Part shown: piece by piece, positions 1 to 9,201 of the stretch
Layout of the letters: every line of letters starts with the position of its first letter
How positions within the stretch are numbered: the first letter of the stretch is position 1
The notes under the pieces: model-generated
Database searches by the model: none
The model's input: only the letters and a program-made list of their open reading frames with translations
Told to the model about the DNA's origin: nothing
Translations under genes and position numbers: made by a program
From: Medakamo hakoo
Lineage: Eukaryota; Chlorophyta; Trebouxiophyceae; Coccomyxaceae
DNA: 64,000 nucleotides
Assembly: GCA_026636295.1 (NCBI GenBank)
Contig: CP089454.1
Location: forward strand, 992,001-1,056,000
Direction of reading: 5' to 3'

Positions 1-264
1 AGCGCGCTAGCGCTGCCTGCAACCCACACCCCCTTCTGCGTCTCTCACTCCGGCTCAGTCATCCATCCTCTCCGTTTCTTTTGTTATTTTTCTTACACAG
101 GCGAAGCATTTTCACACACACACGCACGCACACACGCCTCCTTCATGCGTGCATCGATGCTCGAAACGAGAGAGAGAAAGAGAAAAAAGGCTCTCCCATT
201 CGGAGGGAGAAGAGGAAAAAAAAAACTGCTGCGACCCACCCACCTCCCCACTCCCACTCATTTT

Positions 265-1008
265 TCACGCTTCCGTGCCCTGCATGCGCCGGGCTGCCAG
301 CGTCAGTAAATCCACGAGCGCGGCAGCGGCGTTGCCGCCGTTGACGGCCAGGGCGGCCGCCGCCACGGCTTCGGCCTGGACCAGCTCCGTCGGCGACGCG
401 CCGGCGGTGCCGTGCGCGCCGCCGCCACCGCACGCGCCGCCGCAGGCGGCCGCGCCCGGGCACGTGCCAGCAGTCCCAGGAGGCGGGGCCAGGCCTAGAG
501 CGCCTTTGTGTGGGGCCAGGGCCGCCAGGGCGGCGCCCAGGGAACGGGCGTCCGCCGCCGCGGCAGCGGCAACAGACGCGGCGACAGCCAAGTCCGTGCG
601 CAGGGCCGCGTTGCGGGCGCGCAGCACGGCGACTTCGGCCTCGCTGACGGGCCCGCCGAACGGGCTGGGCGCGCCGTCGTCGGCGTCCTCCGCGTCGACG
701 GACGCCGGCCAGGAACCCGGCGTGGGTTGGTGGTGGTGGTGGTCGCGGGCGTGTGGCCCGCCGCCGCCCCCACTCCCCAGCCGCTGCTGCCCTTCTTCCC
801 AAGGCGACGCGCTCGTGCCGGGATCGGCGGAGCCCGTGGCCGCCGTGGGCAGCGTGGACGTGGGCGCGGCCGCGCCGTCCAGGGAGGGACGGGCGGGCCA
901 GGCGTCCGGGCCTGGTGGCGGCGAGGCGGAGAGGGGCCCGGCCGGGCCGCCGCGGGCTGCGGCGGCGGCCGTCGTGGGTGGGATGGAAGGGAGGCCGGGC
1001 GCGTCCAT
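265..1008 (-). CDS. Coiled-coil protein with UBA-like C-terminus, unknown function
   Basis: Single-exon 247-residue protein that I do not recognise as a named gene. The start was chosen at the methionine in an ACCATGG context, because upstream codons look non-coding. An acceptor-like TTCTCACACAG on the same strand just before position 1083 suggests a 5' UTR intron or an extra first exon. The N-terminal half is low complexity (Ala, Pro, Gly and a short His tract). A likely coiled coil follows (SEAEVAVLRARNAALRTDL), then a Cys/Gly-rich linker. The C-terminal segment around QAEAVAAAALAVNGG has the spacing of a UBA/CUE-like helical bundle, which in known proteins binds ubiquitin. That assignment is inference. 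The gene is divergent from the NEDP1-type protease. Composition matches its neighbours. Confidence 0.55.
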   Translation of the reverse strand: MDAPGLPSIPPTTAAAAARGGPAGPLSASPPPGPDAWPARPSLDGAAAPTSTLPTAATGSADPGTSASPWEEGQQRLGSGGGGGPHARDHHHHQPTPGSWPASVDAEDADDGAPSPFGGPVSEAEVAVLRARNAALRTDLAVAASVAAAAAADARSLGAALAALAPHKGALGLAPPPGTAGTCPGAAACGGACGGGGAHGTAGASPTELVQAEAVAAAALAVNGGNAAAALVDLLTLAARRMQGTEA

Positions 1009-1788
1009 GGTCGTGCTCAGCGCTCTTGCAGAGGTGGGGTGCGTCGGCGGTGCTGTTGGAGGCGTGGTTGTGGCGGGACGACGCTGTGTGAGAAAAAAAA
1101 AAGTGCGGCTAGAGCGAGCGCGGCGAGCGGCGCGGCGGCGCGCGGCGCGCCAAGGTCTGCCCCCAGGGGCTCGCGCCACGGCCTGCCGCGCCCTCTGGGC
1201 TTGCCACGCCCTCCACCCAGGCGCGTCAAAAACGCCAGGCTTCAGCTCTGCGAGGCCGCGGAGGCCGTCGTCTGGCAGGTGCCGTGCCGCCGCGTCGAAA
1301 TGCCTTTTTCTCGGAGAGAGCGAAGAGGAATGGCAGTGGCGGCGAGGGGGAGAGGCGCACGGCGGGGGCGCGCATGACGCCCCACAGTCGCCGCCTCGCG
1401 TGCTGCGTGTGCACCACAGAGAGCAAGCCTGCCTATCGAAGGCGAAGAATGCAACGCCCCGGGCCCTGGCCTGGCCTGGGCCCGGCGAAACGGGGGGGGC
1501 CTTGGCGGCGCATGGCTGGGCGCGCCGCGCCGCACTCGCTCTTCCCGCCCTCACGTCGCCGCTGTCTCGCTTTGCCGGTCCACTGACGCTCCGTGCACCA
1601 AGCCCTGCGCACCTAGTAGAGCCTCCGTGGGGTGTGGGAGCGGGTGAGTGAGGAAGCCCACGTCCTGCTTGCTCCTTAAGAAGAAAACGAGGGAGAGAGC
1701 AAGCTCCGCCGCAATAGCTCTCTGCGACTGCCGAGCACTCGCCGCGGCCTCACTCCCCCCTTTCCCTTTTATTTCCGTCCGCCTGACG
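1009..1788. promoter_or_regulatory. 780-bp head-to-head intergenic region
   Basis: It separates two divergent start codons (1008 on minus, 1789 on plus) and must hold both promoters. A pyrimidine tract with CAG at 1084-1086 (minus) could be a 5' UTR splice acceptor for the left gene. No TATA box stands out. Translations through it look like shadow frames. Confidence 0.4.
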
Positions 1789-2587
1789 ATGCCCGCCCTC
1801 CTCACCTGGGGCGACGTCACCCTCCGCGACACTGATGTCGCTCTCTTAGAGCCTGGGCAATGGTTGAACGACCAGGTGCGTGGTGTCGGTGAGCGCGGCG
1901 CGTTTTTTTTGCCTCTATTGTCCTTGCCTCCAAACTCAACTCCCCCCTGCCTCCCACTCCACTCCACAGCTCCTCGACTTTTACGCGGAAGCTCTCCGCC
2001 GCGCCCACCCCTGCCTGACCATCCTAGACGCGTCCGCCGCCCAGTTGGCCAAGGCAGGCGCGGCGGGTGTCATTGCGGAGCCGCTGGGTCTAAAAACCAC
2101 GGCCGCGGTGCTGTGCCCAGTGAACAACGCCGCGCCGGACGCGGCCTCCGCGCCCACCGCGACCGCCGTGGGCTCGCACTGGTCGTTGTTGGCCTTTGAC
2201 AGGGCTGCATGGAGTTGGCGCCACTTCGACTCGTGCCCGGGCAGCAATGAGGGCCCGGCGCGCGAGCTGGCCGCCGCGCTTGGGCCCTGGCTGGGAGGCA
2301 GGGGTGGACAAAAACCGCCGCCCTTCACGACCAGCCCGGCCGCACCCCGCCAGGCCAACTCCCATGACTGTGGCGTCCACGCCTGTTTGACAGCTCGCGC
2401 GCTGGCCGGCGTGCTGGGGAACGGCGAGACGGACGTGTGGGCGCGGGCCGACGCGGCGGTGGCCGTGGCCGCGACGCCCGCGGCCGCGGCGGCCGCCCGG
2501 CCCGCGCTAGCCTCCTGCATCGCCGCGGCTGTGGACGCGGGGGAGGCCGCTCAACGCCCGGACTGGGTGCCGCCCGGGCTGCCGTAG
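1789..2587 (+). CDS. NEDP1/SENP8-like deneddylase (C48 peptidase)
   Basis: Cysteine protease of the ULP1/SENP family. The small size (234 residues) and order of motifs best fit SENP8/NEDP1, which processes the NEDD8/RUB1 precursor and removes it from cullins and other proteins. Exons are 1789-1875 and 1970-2587, joined in phase 0 with donor GTGCGT and acceptor CCACAG. The catalytic set is visible: His99 in GSHWSLL, Asp116 in HFDS, Gln158 and Cys163 in QANSHDCGVH. The N-terminus (DVTLRDTDV, then WLND) matches the substrate-entry region of the family. A SUMO-specific protease would usually be longer. The gene ends 70 bp from the convergent DHH gene. Confidence 0.85.
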
Positions 2588-2657
2588 AGAGAGAGAGAGA
2601 TAGTGTCAGGACAGGAAAAGAAAAACAGATTTTTGCACACAAGGACGCCTTTTTTTT

Positions 2658-3920
2658 TCACGCGACCGCCCACCACTCACGGAACGCGTCCGCGTCGACC
2701 ATGCACGACGACGCATTCAAATGCCCTCCCCCACCCAAGCTCTTACTCACGACCGTCGTGTCCGCGTCCGGGCCCACGGACCGCAGCGACACCTTCACGC
2801 GCGCGTCGGAGGGCGGCTGGGTCGCGTCACGGTACGCGACTACGCCGACGGGCACCCAGGCCTTGCCCGGCTCGGCGGCCGCCCGCTGCGCCGCGCGGGA
2901 CGCCAGCTCGTTGCCCAGGGCGCTGCGGTGGCGGGCGAGGGCGGGGGGCACACTCACGCCCAGCCCGACCCCCCAGCCCGCCGCTCTTCCTGCTGCTCCT
3001 CCGAGTTGGATGGGAGCGGCACCGTCCGCGGCCGCGCCGACCTCGGCTTCCTGGGCGGCGAGCAGTGCCGCGCCACGGGCTGCGAGCTCATCCACGTCTA
3101 AGGAGGCCAGGCGGGCAAAGACGGCGTCGGCGGCGGAGGCGGCCGTGGTTTTGTCCGGCGCCACCAAGCCCCCACCGCCGCCGCCGCCGGCGTCAAGGTC
3201 TAGCAGGTCGGACGCGCCGAGCCCGGAATAAATGGCTTTGGAGTCGGGCAACCGCCACCGCCACAGGTCGCCGTCCTGAATGGCGGCGACGAGGCGGGCG
3301 ACGTTGGGCGGCAAGCCGCCGCCCGGGAAGAAATGCGCGGCCGCCAACCCCGCGCCCGACCGGTTTTTGTCTAAAACCACCTCTAGGTTGTGCGGGCGCC
3401 CTGGTGCGTCGGCCGGTGGCAGTTCCTCCGCGGCCGTCTTGTGGTGGTCTAAAATCACGACCCGGCCTTTGGAGGGTTGCAGCTTGGCCGCCAGGTCGAC
3501 CGCAAACCCCGGCGGGCCGGCGAAGTCTAAAAGGTAGACGGTCGGCGGGTCGGGACCTGCGGCCGCGGCTTGCTCCAACAACTCCGCCGCGGCCGGGCAG
3601 AGCGGCCGGGTGACCGGGTGCGGGATGAAAACGGGGCTGGCCGTTCCTTGCTCCTTAGCCAGTGGTGATAAAGCCAGCCACGCGCACAGCGCCGCGCCCG
3701 CACCGTCGAAGCACGGCCAGTGATAGAGGACGAGCGTGGAGGATGGGGTGGTCGGGGGCGGGCCGACGGTCGTCGTGCACGCAGCCGCAAACGGGTCCCG
3801 TGTCGCGCCCTCGCCGCCGGCTGGGGATGCCTGTGTCGCATGCTGGCGCATGGAGGGCCACACTGCGCGCTGGGAGAGCACAGAGGTGGGGAGGCGGGCC
3901 AGGCGGGCGGCCGCACGCAT
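2658..3920 (-). CDS. DHH-family phosphoesterase, organelle-targeted
   Basis: Intronless 420-residue protein. The DHH superfamily hydrolyses phosphodiester or pyrophosphate bonds with divalent metals. Members include RecJ, oligoribonucleases and pyrophosphatases. Motifs appear in order: HWPCFDGAGAA (residues 67-77), the acidic LLDFAGP (Asp132), the signature ILDHHKT (Asp158, His159, His160), and the DHHA1-type GGGGHLNASS near the C-terminus (His400). The first 30 residues (MRAAARLARLPTSVLSQRAV) are basic and lack acids, like a mitochondrial or plastid presequence. The start is the first ATG in frame. The substrate cannot be told from sequence, but green-lineage relatives are commonly annotated as DHH phosphoesterases. 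It starts 85 bp from the divergent FHA gene. Confidence 0.8.
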   Translation of the reverse strand: MRAAARLARLPTSVLSQRAVWPSMRQHATQASPAGGEGATRDPFAAACTTTVGPPPTTPSSTLVLYHWPCFDGAGAALCAWLALSPLAKEQGTASPVFIPHPVTRPLCPAAAELLEQAAAAGPDPPTVYLLDFAGPPGFAVDLAAKLQPSKGRVVILDHHKTAAEELPPADAPGRPHNLEVVLDKNRSGAGLAAAHFFPGGGLPPNVARLVAAIQDGDLWRWRLPDSKAIYSGLGASDLLDLDAGGGGGGGLVAPDKTTAASAADAVFARLASLDVDELAARGAALLAAQEAEVGAAADGAAPIQLGGAAGRAAGWGVGLGVSVPPALARHRSALGNELASRAAQRAAAEPGKAWVPVGVVAYRDATQPPSDARVKVSLRSVGPDADTTVVSKSLGGGGHLNASSCMVDADAFREWWAVA

Positions 3921-4005
3921 CAAAAAAAGAACGCGATAAATTGGTCTCCGCTCTGCTCTTCATTACTGCTTTTTTTCTTCCCCCGTTTCCGCCACCGAAA
4001 AACAA

Positions 4006-5317
4006 ATGACCCTCCTCGTTTTAGCCGGTGCATCCGTGGGCGGGCCCGCCTGCAAAGCCCTGGCCTCTCACCCGGCCGGCGTCATCGCCCTGCGGCCCGG
4101 GATTCGCGTGAAGCTTGGCCGCGCTCCTGCGAGTGGCGAGAGTGCGAGCGACGTGTTTGTGACGCTCCCGCCCGACGCGCTCGCTGTGTCCGCGCGCCAT
4201 TGCTCCATCACCGTGAATGAGGTAAGAAAAATAAGGATTCCGATGAAACCGGAATCTTGAGGCGGGAAAGGGGTTTGCGTGGCGGCGAAGCGCAAAACGA
4301 AAGCTGATGCGAACGCGCCGACACCTGCACGACGCGCACGCTGTGCGCCCTTCTCCTCCGTCTGTGTCTCAACCCCTCTCCACCTCCACACGCCAGTCCG
4401 GTACGGCTCTCTCCGTCGCCGACCTGGGCTCCTCCAACGGCACCTGGCTGGGCAAAGTCCCCGCCAAAGCGACGCGCCTGCCGAAAAGAGGCCCGGCCAC
4501 GACGGTCGCAGTGCCTGCCCTGATTGAGCAGAGCGGCGGTGGAGGCAGCCTGCCGCCGCCGTCGGCTGGCGCAGGAGGCAGCGCCCAGGCGGCGGTGCCG
4601 CCCAGCATCACCACGATTTCGTTGGGTCCGCCGTCCGCGGGCCTGGCGTTTGTGATCCGGGCCGCGACGGCCGAGGAAGCGGCCGCACTGGCGGGTGGGG
4701 ATAGAGAAGCAGAGGGAGTGGGAGAGGCACAGGCCGCAGCGCAGGACAAGGAAGGCACGGCCGCGGCTGAGGAGGACGGCCATCAAGGAGCCGCCGCCGC
4801 TGCTGGTCCCGCCATCCCGGACCCAGACCCGCCGGCGGCCGTGAATGAGCCGACGGCCGCGGTGGTGGCCGAGCCGGAACAAGGCGGCCAGGACCAGCCA
4901 AAAAAGCGGCGCCGGGCTTCCCGCCCTCCGCCACCAACGCTGCCGCCAACCACGCCCGGCGGCGCGCCCGGAGGCGACTGGAAGGCCGTGGCTGCGACCT
5001 TGGCCGCCACCAACTCGGACCTGGCCGCCCGCCTAGCCGCGGCGGAAGCGCGGGCTTTAAAAGCTGAGGCGGCGGCGAGTGTCGCGGCCGCGTTTGCTGC
5101 CGCGACCGCGGCCGACACGGCTCGCAACGCAGCCCTGGCAGCAGCGCTGCGAGCTGCGGCAGCGGCGGCTGCAGACGCCCTGGAGGGTGCAGGGAGTGAA
5201 GACGGCGTGCTGCCGGGCTCACAAACCGACAGCGGCGGACCGGGCAGGGGCGGCCTGGGCACGGCGACGCCGCCGCCGCCGCCCGGCGGGCGGTCGGCCA
5301 GCCAGGCGGAGGCGTGA
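4006..5317 (+). CDS. FHA-domain protein with coiled coil
   Basis: 378-residue protein with an N-terminal forkhead-associated domain, a phosphothreonine-binding fold used in DNA-damage and cell-cycle signalling. Exons are 4006-4221 and 4397-5317, phase 0, donor GTAAGA. The intron splits the domain. Hallmarks are LGR (residues 37-39), SARH (62-65) and DLGSSNGTWLG (from Asp81), which carry the conserved Arg, Ser, His and Asn of FHA loops. A variable acidic/Ala/Pro region follows, then a basic cluster KKRRR that could be a nuclear signal. An Ala-rich coiled coil (around AATNSDLAARLAAAEARAL) and a Pro/Gly tail end the protein. No catalytic domain is seen, so it is probably an adaptor. The partner is unknown. 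Confidence 0.8.
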
Positions 5318-5985
5318 AGGAGTGATGACGGTTGCGGTTGAGAGGGGAGTTGGGCGTGGAGCGTTTGTGTGCGGGACGCCCGTGAAAAACAAGGAGGGAC
5401 GAGTGCGTTCCCCCCTCCCCCCCATACGAGCGTTCGCTCGCCCCTTGCGCAACACACGCCCTCTCTCTTGCGGTGCGTTTTTGTGCCCCGTTGCTCCACC
5501 CGCCCGCCCTTTCCACCGCACTGCCTAGACTCTCCGACGCATGGAGGACGTTGGCAGCGCGGAAAAAAGGAGGGAAGATGCGCGCGTCGTGCCGAATTCG
5601 TCGCGCGAAAAAAACAGAGGGACGCGGCCAGGCTGGGCCAAAGAGGGCGCCCCTCTCCCCTCGCCTCTCGGCCGACGGGGGGCGGCCGCCCTGAAGGCTC
5701 GGCCCTTCCGTCCGCCCTTCTTTCACCGTTCGACAGCCGCCCGTCATGCGGGCTTGCGTTCCACGGGCACGGCCGGCGCCGCGGGAGCCCGCCACCTTCC
5801 TTGCGGGACGCATCCCACACGCCGGCGGGCGCGTTGACAGCTCGCGCCGCGGCTCTGCGTTCGTCCCTCTCAGCCTTCCGGCGTGCCCCTCGCGCGACAC
5901 GGTCCTCACCCGTCCCCGACCACCCTCCACGTTTCCCACCCAACAGGCGGCCCCAAGGACCGGGCTCCTCGCGGGCAGCAGCGCC
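5318..5985 (+). other. Intergenic spacer upstream of the YSL gene
   Basis: It lies between two plus-strand genes, so it holds the terminator of the FHA gene and the promoter and leader of the YSL gene. An acceptor-like CCACCCAACAG around 5936-5946 could end a 5' UTR intron. An open frame runs through it in phase with the YSL start, but its translation is Arg/Pro/Ala-rich and not protein-like. Confidence 0.35.
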
Positions 5986-8909
5986 ATGACCAACACGGAA
6001 GCGCGCGGCGGCCCCACGCCGCGCGCGTCGCTGACGCGCCCGGCAAGCATGCGCCACTTGCCGCACGCGGTCCACCCGCCGCACGCGACGAAAGGCGAGG
6101 ATTTCTTGGAAGCCGTCGACTTGCAGCCCACAGCCGCGGAGGTGAGTGTAGTGGTCTCGAGGACGGGCGGGCGGGCGCCTCGGGAGAGTGGGCGGCGGCG
6201 GGGGTGGGGGGCAAGCCATTGGCGGGCGCGCGGCGCGGCGCGCCACGGTTCTCTCAACCCCCCCCCCCCCCTCTCTCACCACCACCACCACCCCTCTCAC
6301 CCCCACCCACCCCCACGCCAGTCCCGGGGCATGGCCGAACCCCCCGAACTCGTCCACGCCCTGGCCACGGGCCACCCGGACGAACCCGGCGACTGGCGCG
6401 AACAGGTGACCGCCCGGTCCATCATTTTCGGCACCATCCTGGGCGTCATTTTTTCCATCATCACCCAAAAGCTCAACCTGACGGCCGGCATCATTCCGTC
6501 CCTGGGCATGGCCGCCACGCTCCTGGGCTTTTTCACGGTGAACGCGTGGAGCGCGCTCCTGGCCAGGTGCGGCTTCCTGAAGCGCCCGTTCACGCCCCCC
6601 GAAAACACGGTCATGCAGACGTGCATCTCTGCGTGCGCGGGCGCCGCCTTCTCCGGCGGCTTTGGCTCCTTCCTCATCGCCATGGACGAGCAGTCCTTCC
6701 TCAACGTCGGCGTCGGCGCGCCCGGCAACCGGCCGGAAGACGTGTTCAACCCCACGCTGGGCCGGACCATCCCCTACATGTTCTGCATCTCCTTCGTGGG
6801 CATCTTCATGCTCGTCCAGCTGCGCAAGCGTTTTCTGATCGACTACGACCTGCCGTACCCGTCGGGCACGGCGGGCGGCGTGCTCATCAACTCGCTGCAC
6901 ACCCTGGGCGGCGAGTCGGCCGCCCAAGCCCAGGTCGGCTACCTGGGCCGGTACGGCGCCGCGTCCTTCGCCTGGTCCGCGTTCAAGTGGTTTTTCTCGT
7001 CCGACGCGGGCCCCGGCTGTTCAGGCGGGTTTGACCACTTCCCGACCTTTGGCCTCAAGGCCCTGGCCTGGCAGTGGAACTTTGACTTCCAGCTGACGTA
7101 CATCGGCGTCGGCATGATCTGCCCCTACATCGTCAACCTGTCCATGCTGGCGGGCGCCGTCCTGTCGTGGGGCGTGGCGTGGCCGCTCATCGCGGCCAAG
7201 GAGGGCGACTGGTTTCCGGCGGGGCTCAAGGAAAAGGACTTTCGCGGCCTGTACGGGTACAAGGTCTTCCTGGCCATCGCTGTCTTCCTGGGCGACGGCC
7301 TGTACAACCTGGTGAAGATTGGGTGGGTGTCGGCCAAGGCCATGGCGGCCGCGCGCGCGGCGCGGGCGGGCCTGCCGACCGCCGACCCTGGCGCGCCGCC
7401 GACCGGGGAGGCTGCGGAGCGGGCGTCCGCCCTCACCCGCCTGCGCGCGGCCGCGTCCGCCCGCACCCGCCTGCTGGGCTCCTTCCGCCTGCGCGGTGGG
7501 CGGACGTCCAGCGCCGTCTTGGCGAGCGGGGAGTTGCCCGACGCCGACGTGGCGGCGGCCCTGGCGGCGAGCGTCAAGGATGAGGGCGCGCCTGACTTGA
7601 CGGCCCGCCCGCCCGGCGCGCGCGCGGCCGCGGCGTCTGGCGTCGACGCCGCCGACGCCGTCGCCGCCGCGTCCGCCGCCCTCCCTCAAACCCCGCGCAC
7701 GCCCCGCACCCCGTCCGGCCGCCGCTTCGTGAAAAAGGACTCGGGCACGCCCGGCCGGGACCGGACCGACACGAGCGAGACGGAGCGCGAGCGCCGCGCG
7801 CTGGACGAGTACCGCGATTACGTCTTTCTGCGCGACGCGATCCCGGCCTGGCTGGGCGTCGCGGGCTACGTCGCGTTCGGCCTGTTGGGCGTCCTGGTCA
7901 TCCCGCGCCTGTACCCGGCGGTGACGTGGGCCATGGTCGTCGTCGCGTACGCGGTGAGTTGGGGTGGGCGGGAGGGGAGGGGGGTTGAACGCGGCGGGGA
8001 CACGGGTGCAGAGTGGCAGGGTTAGGGCTGGGCACGAACAACACAAAAAATGCTTACCCCCCCACCCCCGCTCCACCCCCCTACCCCCACCCCCACCCCC
8101 ACCCCCGCCCGCACCAGGTCGCCCCCGCCTTTTGCTTCGCCAACGCGTACGCGGCCGGCCTGACCGACTGGGACATGGCGTCCATGTACGGCAAGCTGTG
8201 CATCTTTGCGTTTGCGGCCTGGGGCGGCAAGGACGGCGGCGTCATCTCTGGCCTGGCCATCTGCGGCGTCATCATGGCGACCACGTCCGCGGCGTCCGGC
8301 CTGATGTTCGACTTCAAGACGGGCTGGATCACGCTCTCGTCCGCCCGGTCCATGTTCGTCTCCCAGACCATCGGCTCCCTGCTGGGCTGCTTCATCGCCC
8401 CGCTGACCTTCTACCTGTTTTACACGGCCTTCCCCGTCGGCCAGGAGCACTCGGAGTACCCGGCCCCGTACGCGACCATCTACCGAGGCATGGCCATCCT
8501 GGGCACGCAAGGCTTCTCCGCCCTGCCCAAGCACTGCCTGGAACTGTTTGGCGGGTGCTTTGCGCTGTCTTTTGGCATCGCGCTGCTCAAGGACGTGCTG
8601 CCCGCCCGCGCGGCGCGCTTCCTGCCCATCCCCACCGCCGCGGGCCTGACGTTCTACCTGGGCCCGTCGTACGCCGTCATGATGTGCACGGGCTCCGCCG
8701 TCAAGTTCCTGTGGGAGCGGCGCGACCCGGCCGGCGCCGACACGTTCCTGGTGCCCGCGGCCGCGGGCCTCATCATTGGCGACGGCCTGTGGTCGGTGCC
8801 GAGCGCCGTCCTGGCCATGGTCAAGGTGCGGCCGCCCGTGTGCATGTCCTTCATGAGCGCGGGCGACGCGGCCAAAGCGGCCGTGGCGGCGGCGGCGGCC
8901 AAGCCGTGA
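5986..8909 (+). CDS. YSL/OPT-family metal-chelate transporter
   Basis: 859-residue polytopic membrane protein of the oligopeptide transporter superfamily, yellow-stripe-like branch. Plant YSL proteins move metal-nicotianamine or phytosiderophore complexes across plasma or vacuolar membranes. Exons are 5986-6141, 6322-7953 and 8118-8909, all phase 0, with C-rich introns of 180 and 164 bp. Family features include WREQVTARSIIFGTILGVIF near the start, LNLTAGIIPSLGMAATLLGF, the LPYPSGTAGGVLINSLHT segment and a C-terminal GDGLWSVPSAVL. About a dozen hydrophobic spans can be counted. Usual YSL length is about 650-720, and the excess is a low-complexity loop at about residues 390-548. It contains TPRTPRTPSGRR, which looks like a phosphorylation-prone cytosolic insert. 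Start choice rests on ATG context and the loss of coding character upstream. Confidence 0.88.
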
Positions 8910-9201
8910 GGAAAGCGCCTTGCGTTTTTTTTTGCTTTTTTTCTTCTTCCCCTTCCCCTGGCCTCATTTCATTCTACGGAGAGAGTTGTGAAAACGAACG
9001 AAACTGAAACACGCCCGCCGCGCCCGGCGTACGCGCCTCTTGCTTTAGAGAACTTGGGTGCTTTTTGTGTGTTGTGCAAACGAAAGAAAAACGGATGACC
9101 TTGTTTTTTCCAAAAAAAAGCTCTCTCTCTCAGGCAGGCCGAGACGTGCGCGCTCTCTGCTCCATCTCCCCCCCCCCCCCGCCCCACTCACACGCACGCC
9201 C
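8910..9201. other. Tail-to-tail spacer
   Basis: 292 bp between convergent stop codons of the YSL and RFC1 genes. It has T-rich and A-rich runs plausibly belonging to 3' ends of both transcripts. No further structure seen. Confidence 0.3.

Noticed and set aside
1227-1340. Possible extra exon upstream of the first gene (RHLPDDGLRGLAELKPGV)
   Set aside because: It looks somewhat protein-like on the minus strand, but no start codon or donor could be tied to it, so it was left out.
4783-6927. Long minus-strand open frame across the FHA and YSL genes
   Set aside because: Spans two real plus-strand genes and their spacer, with a low-complexity translation.
8061-8105. Regular CACCCC spacing resembling a repeat array
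   Set aside because: Simple C-rich intron tract without spacers, so not CRISPR or satellite.
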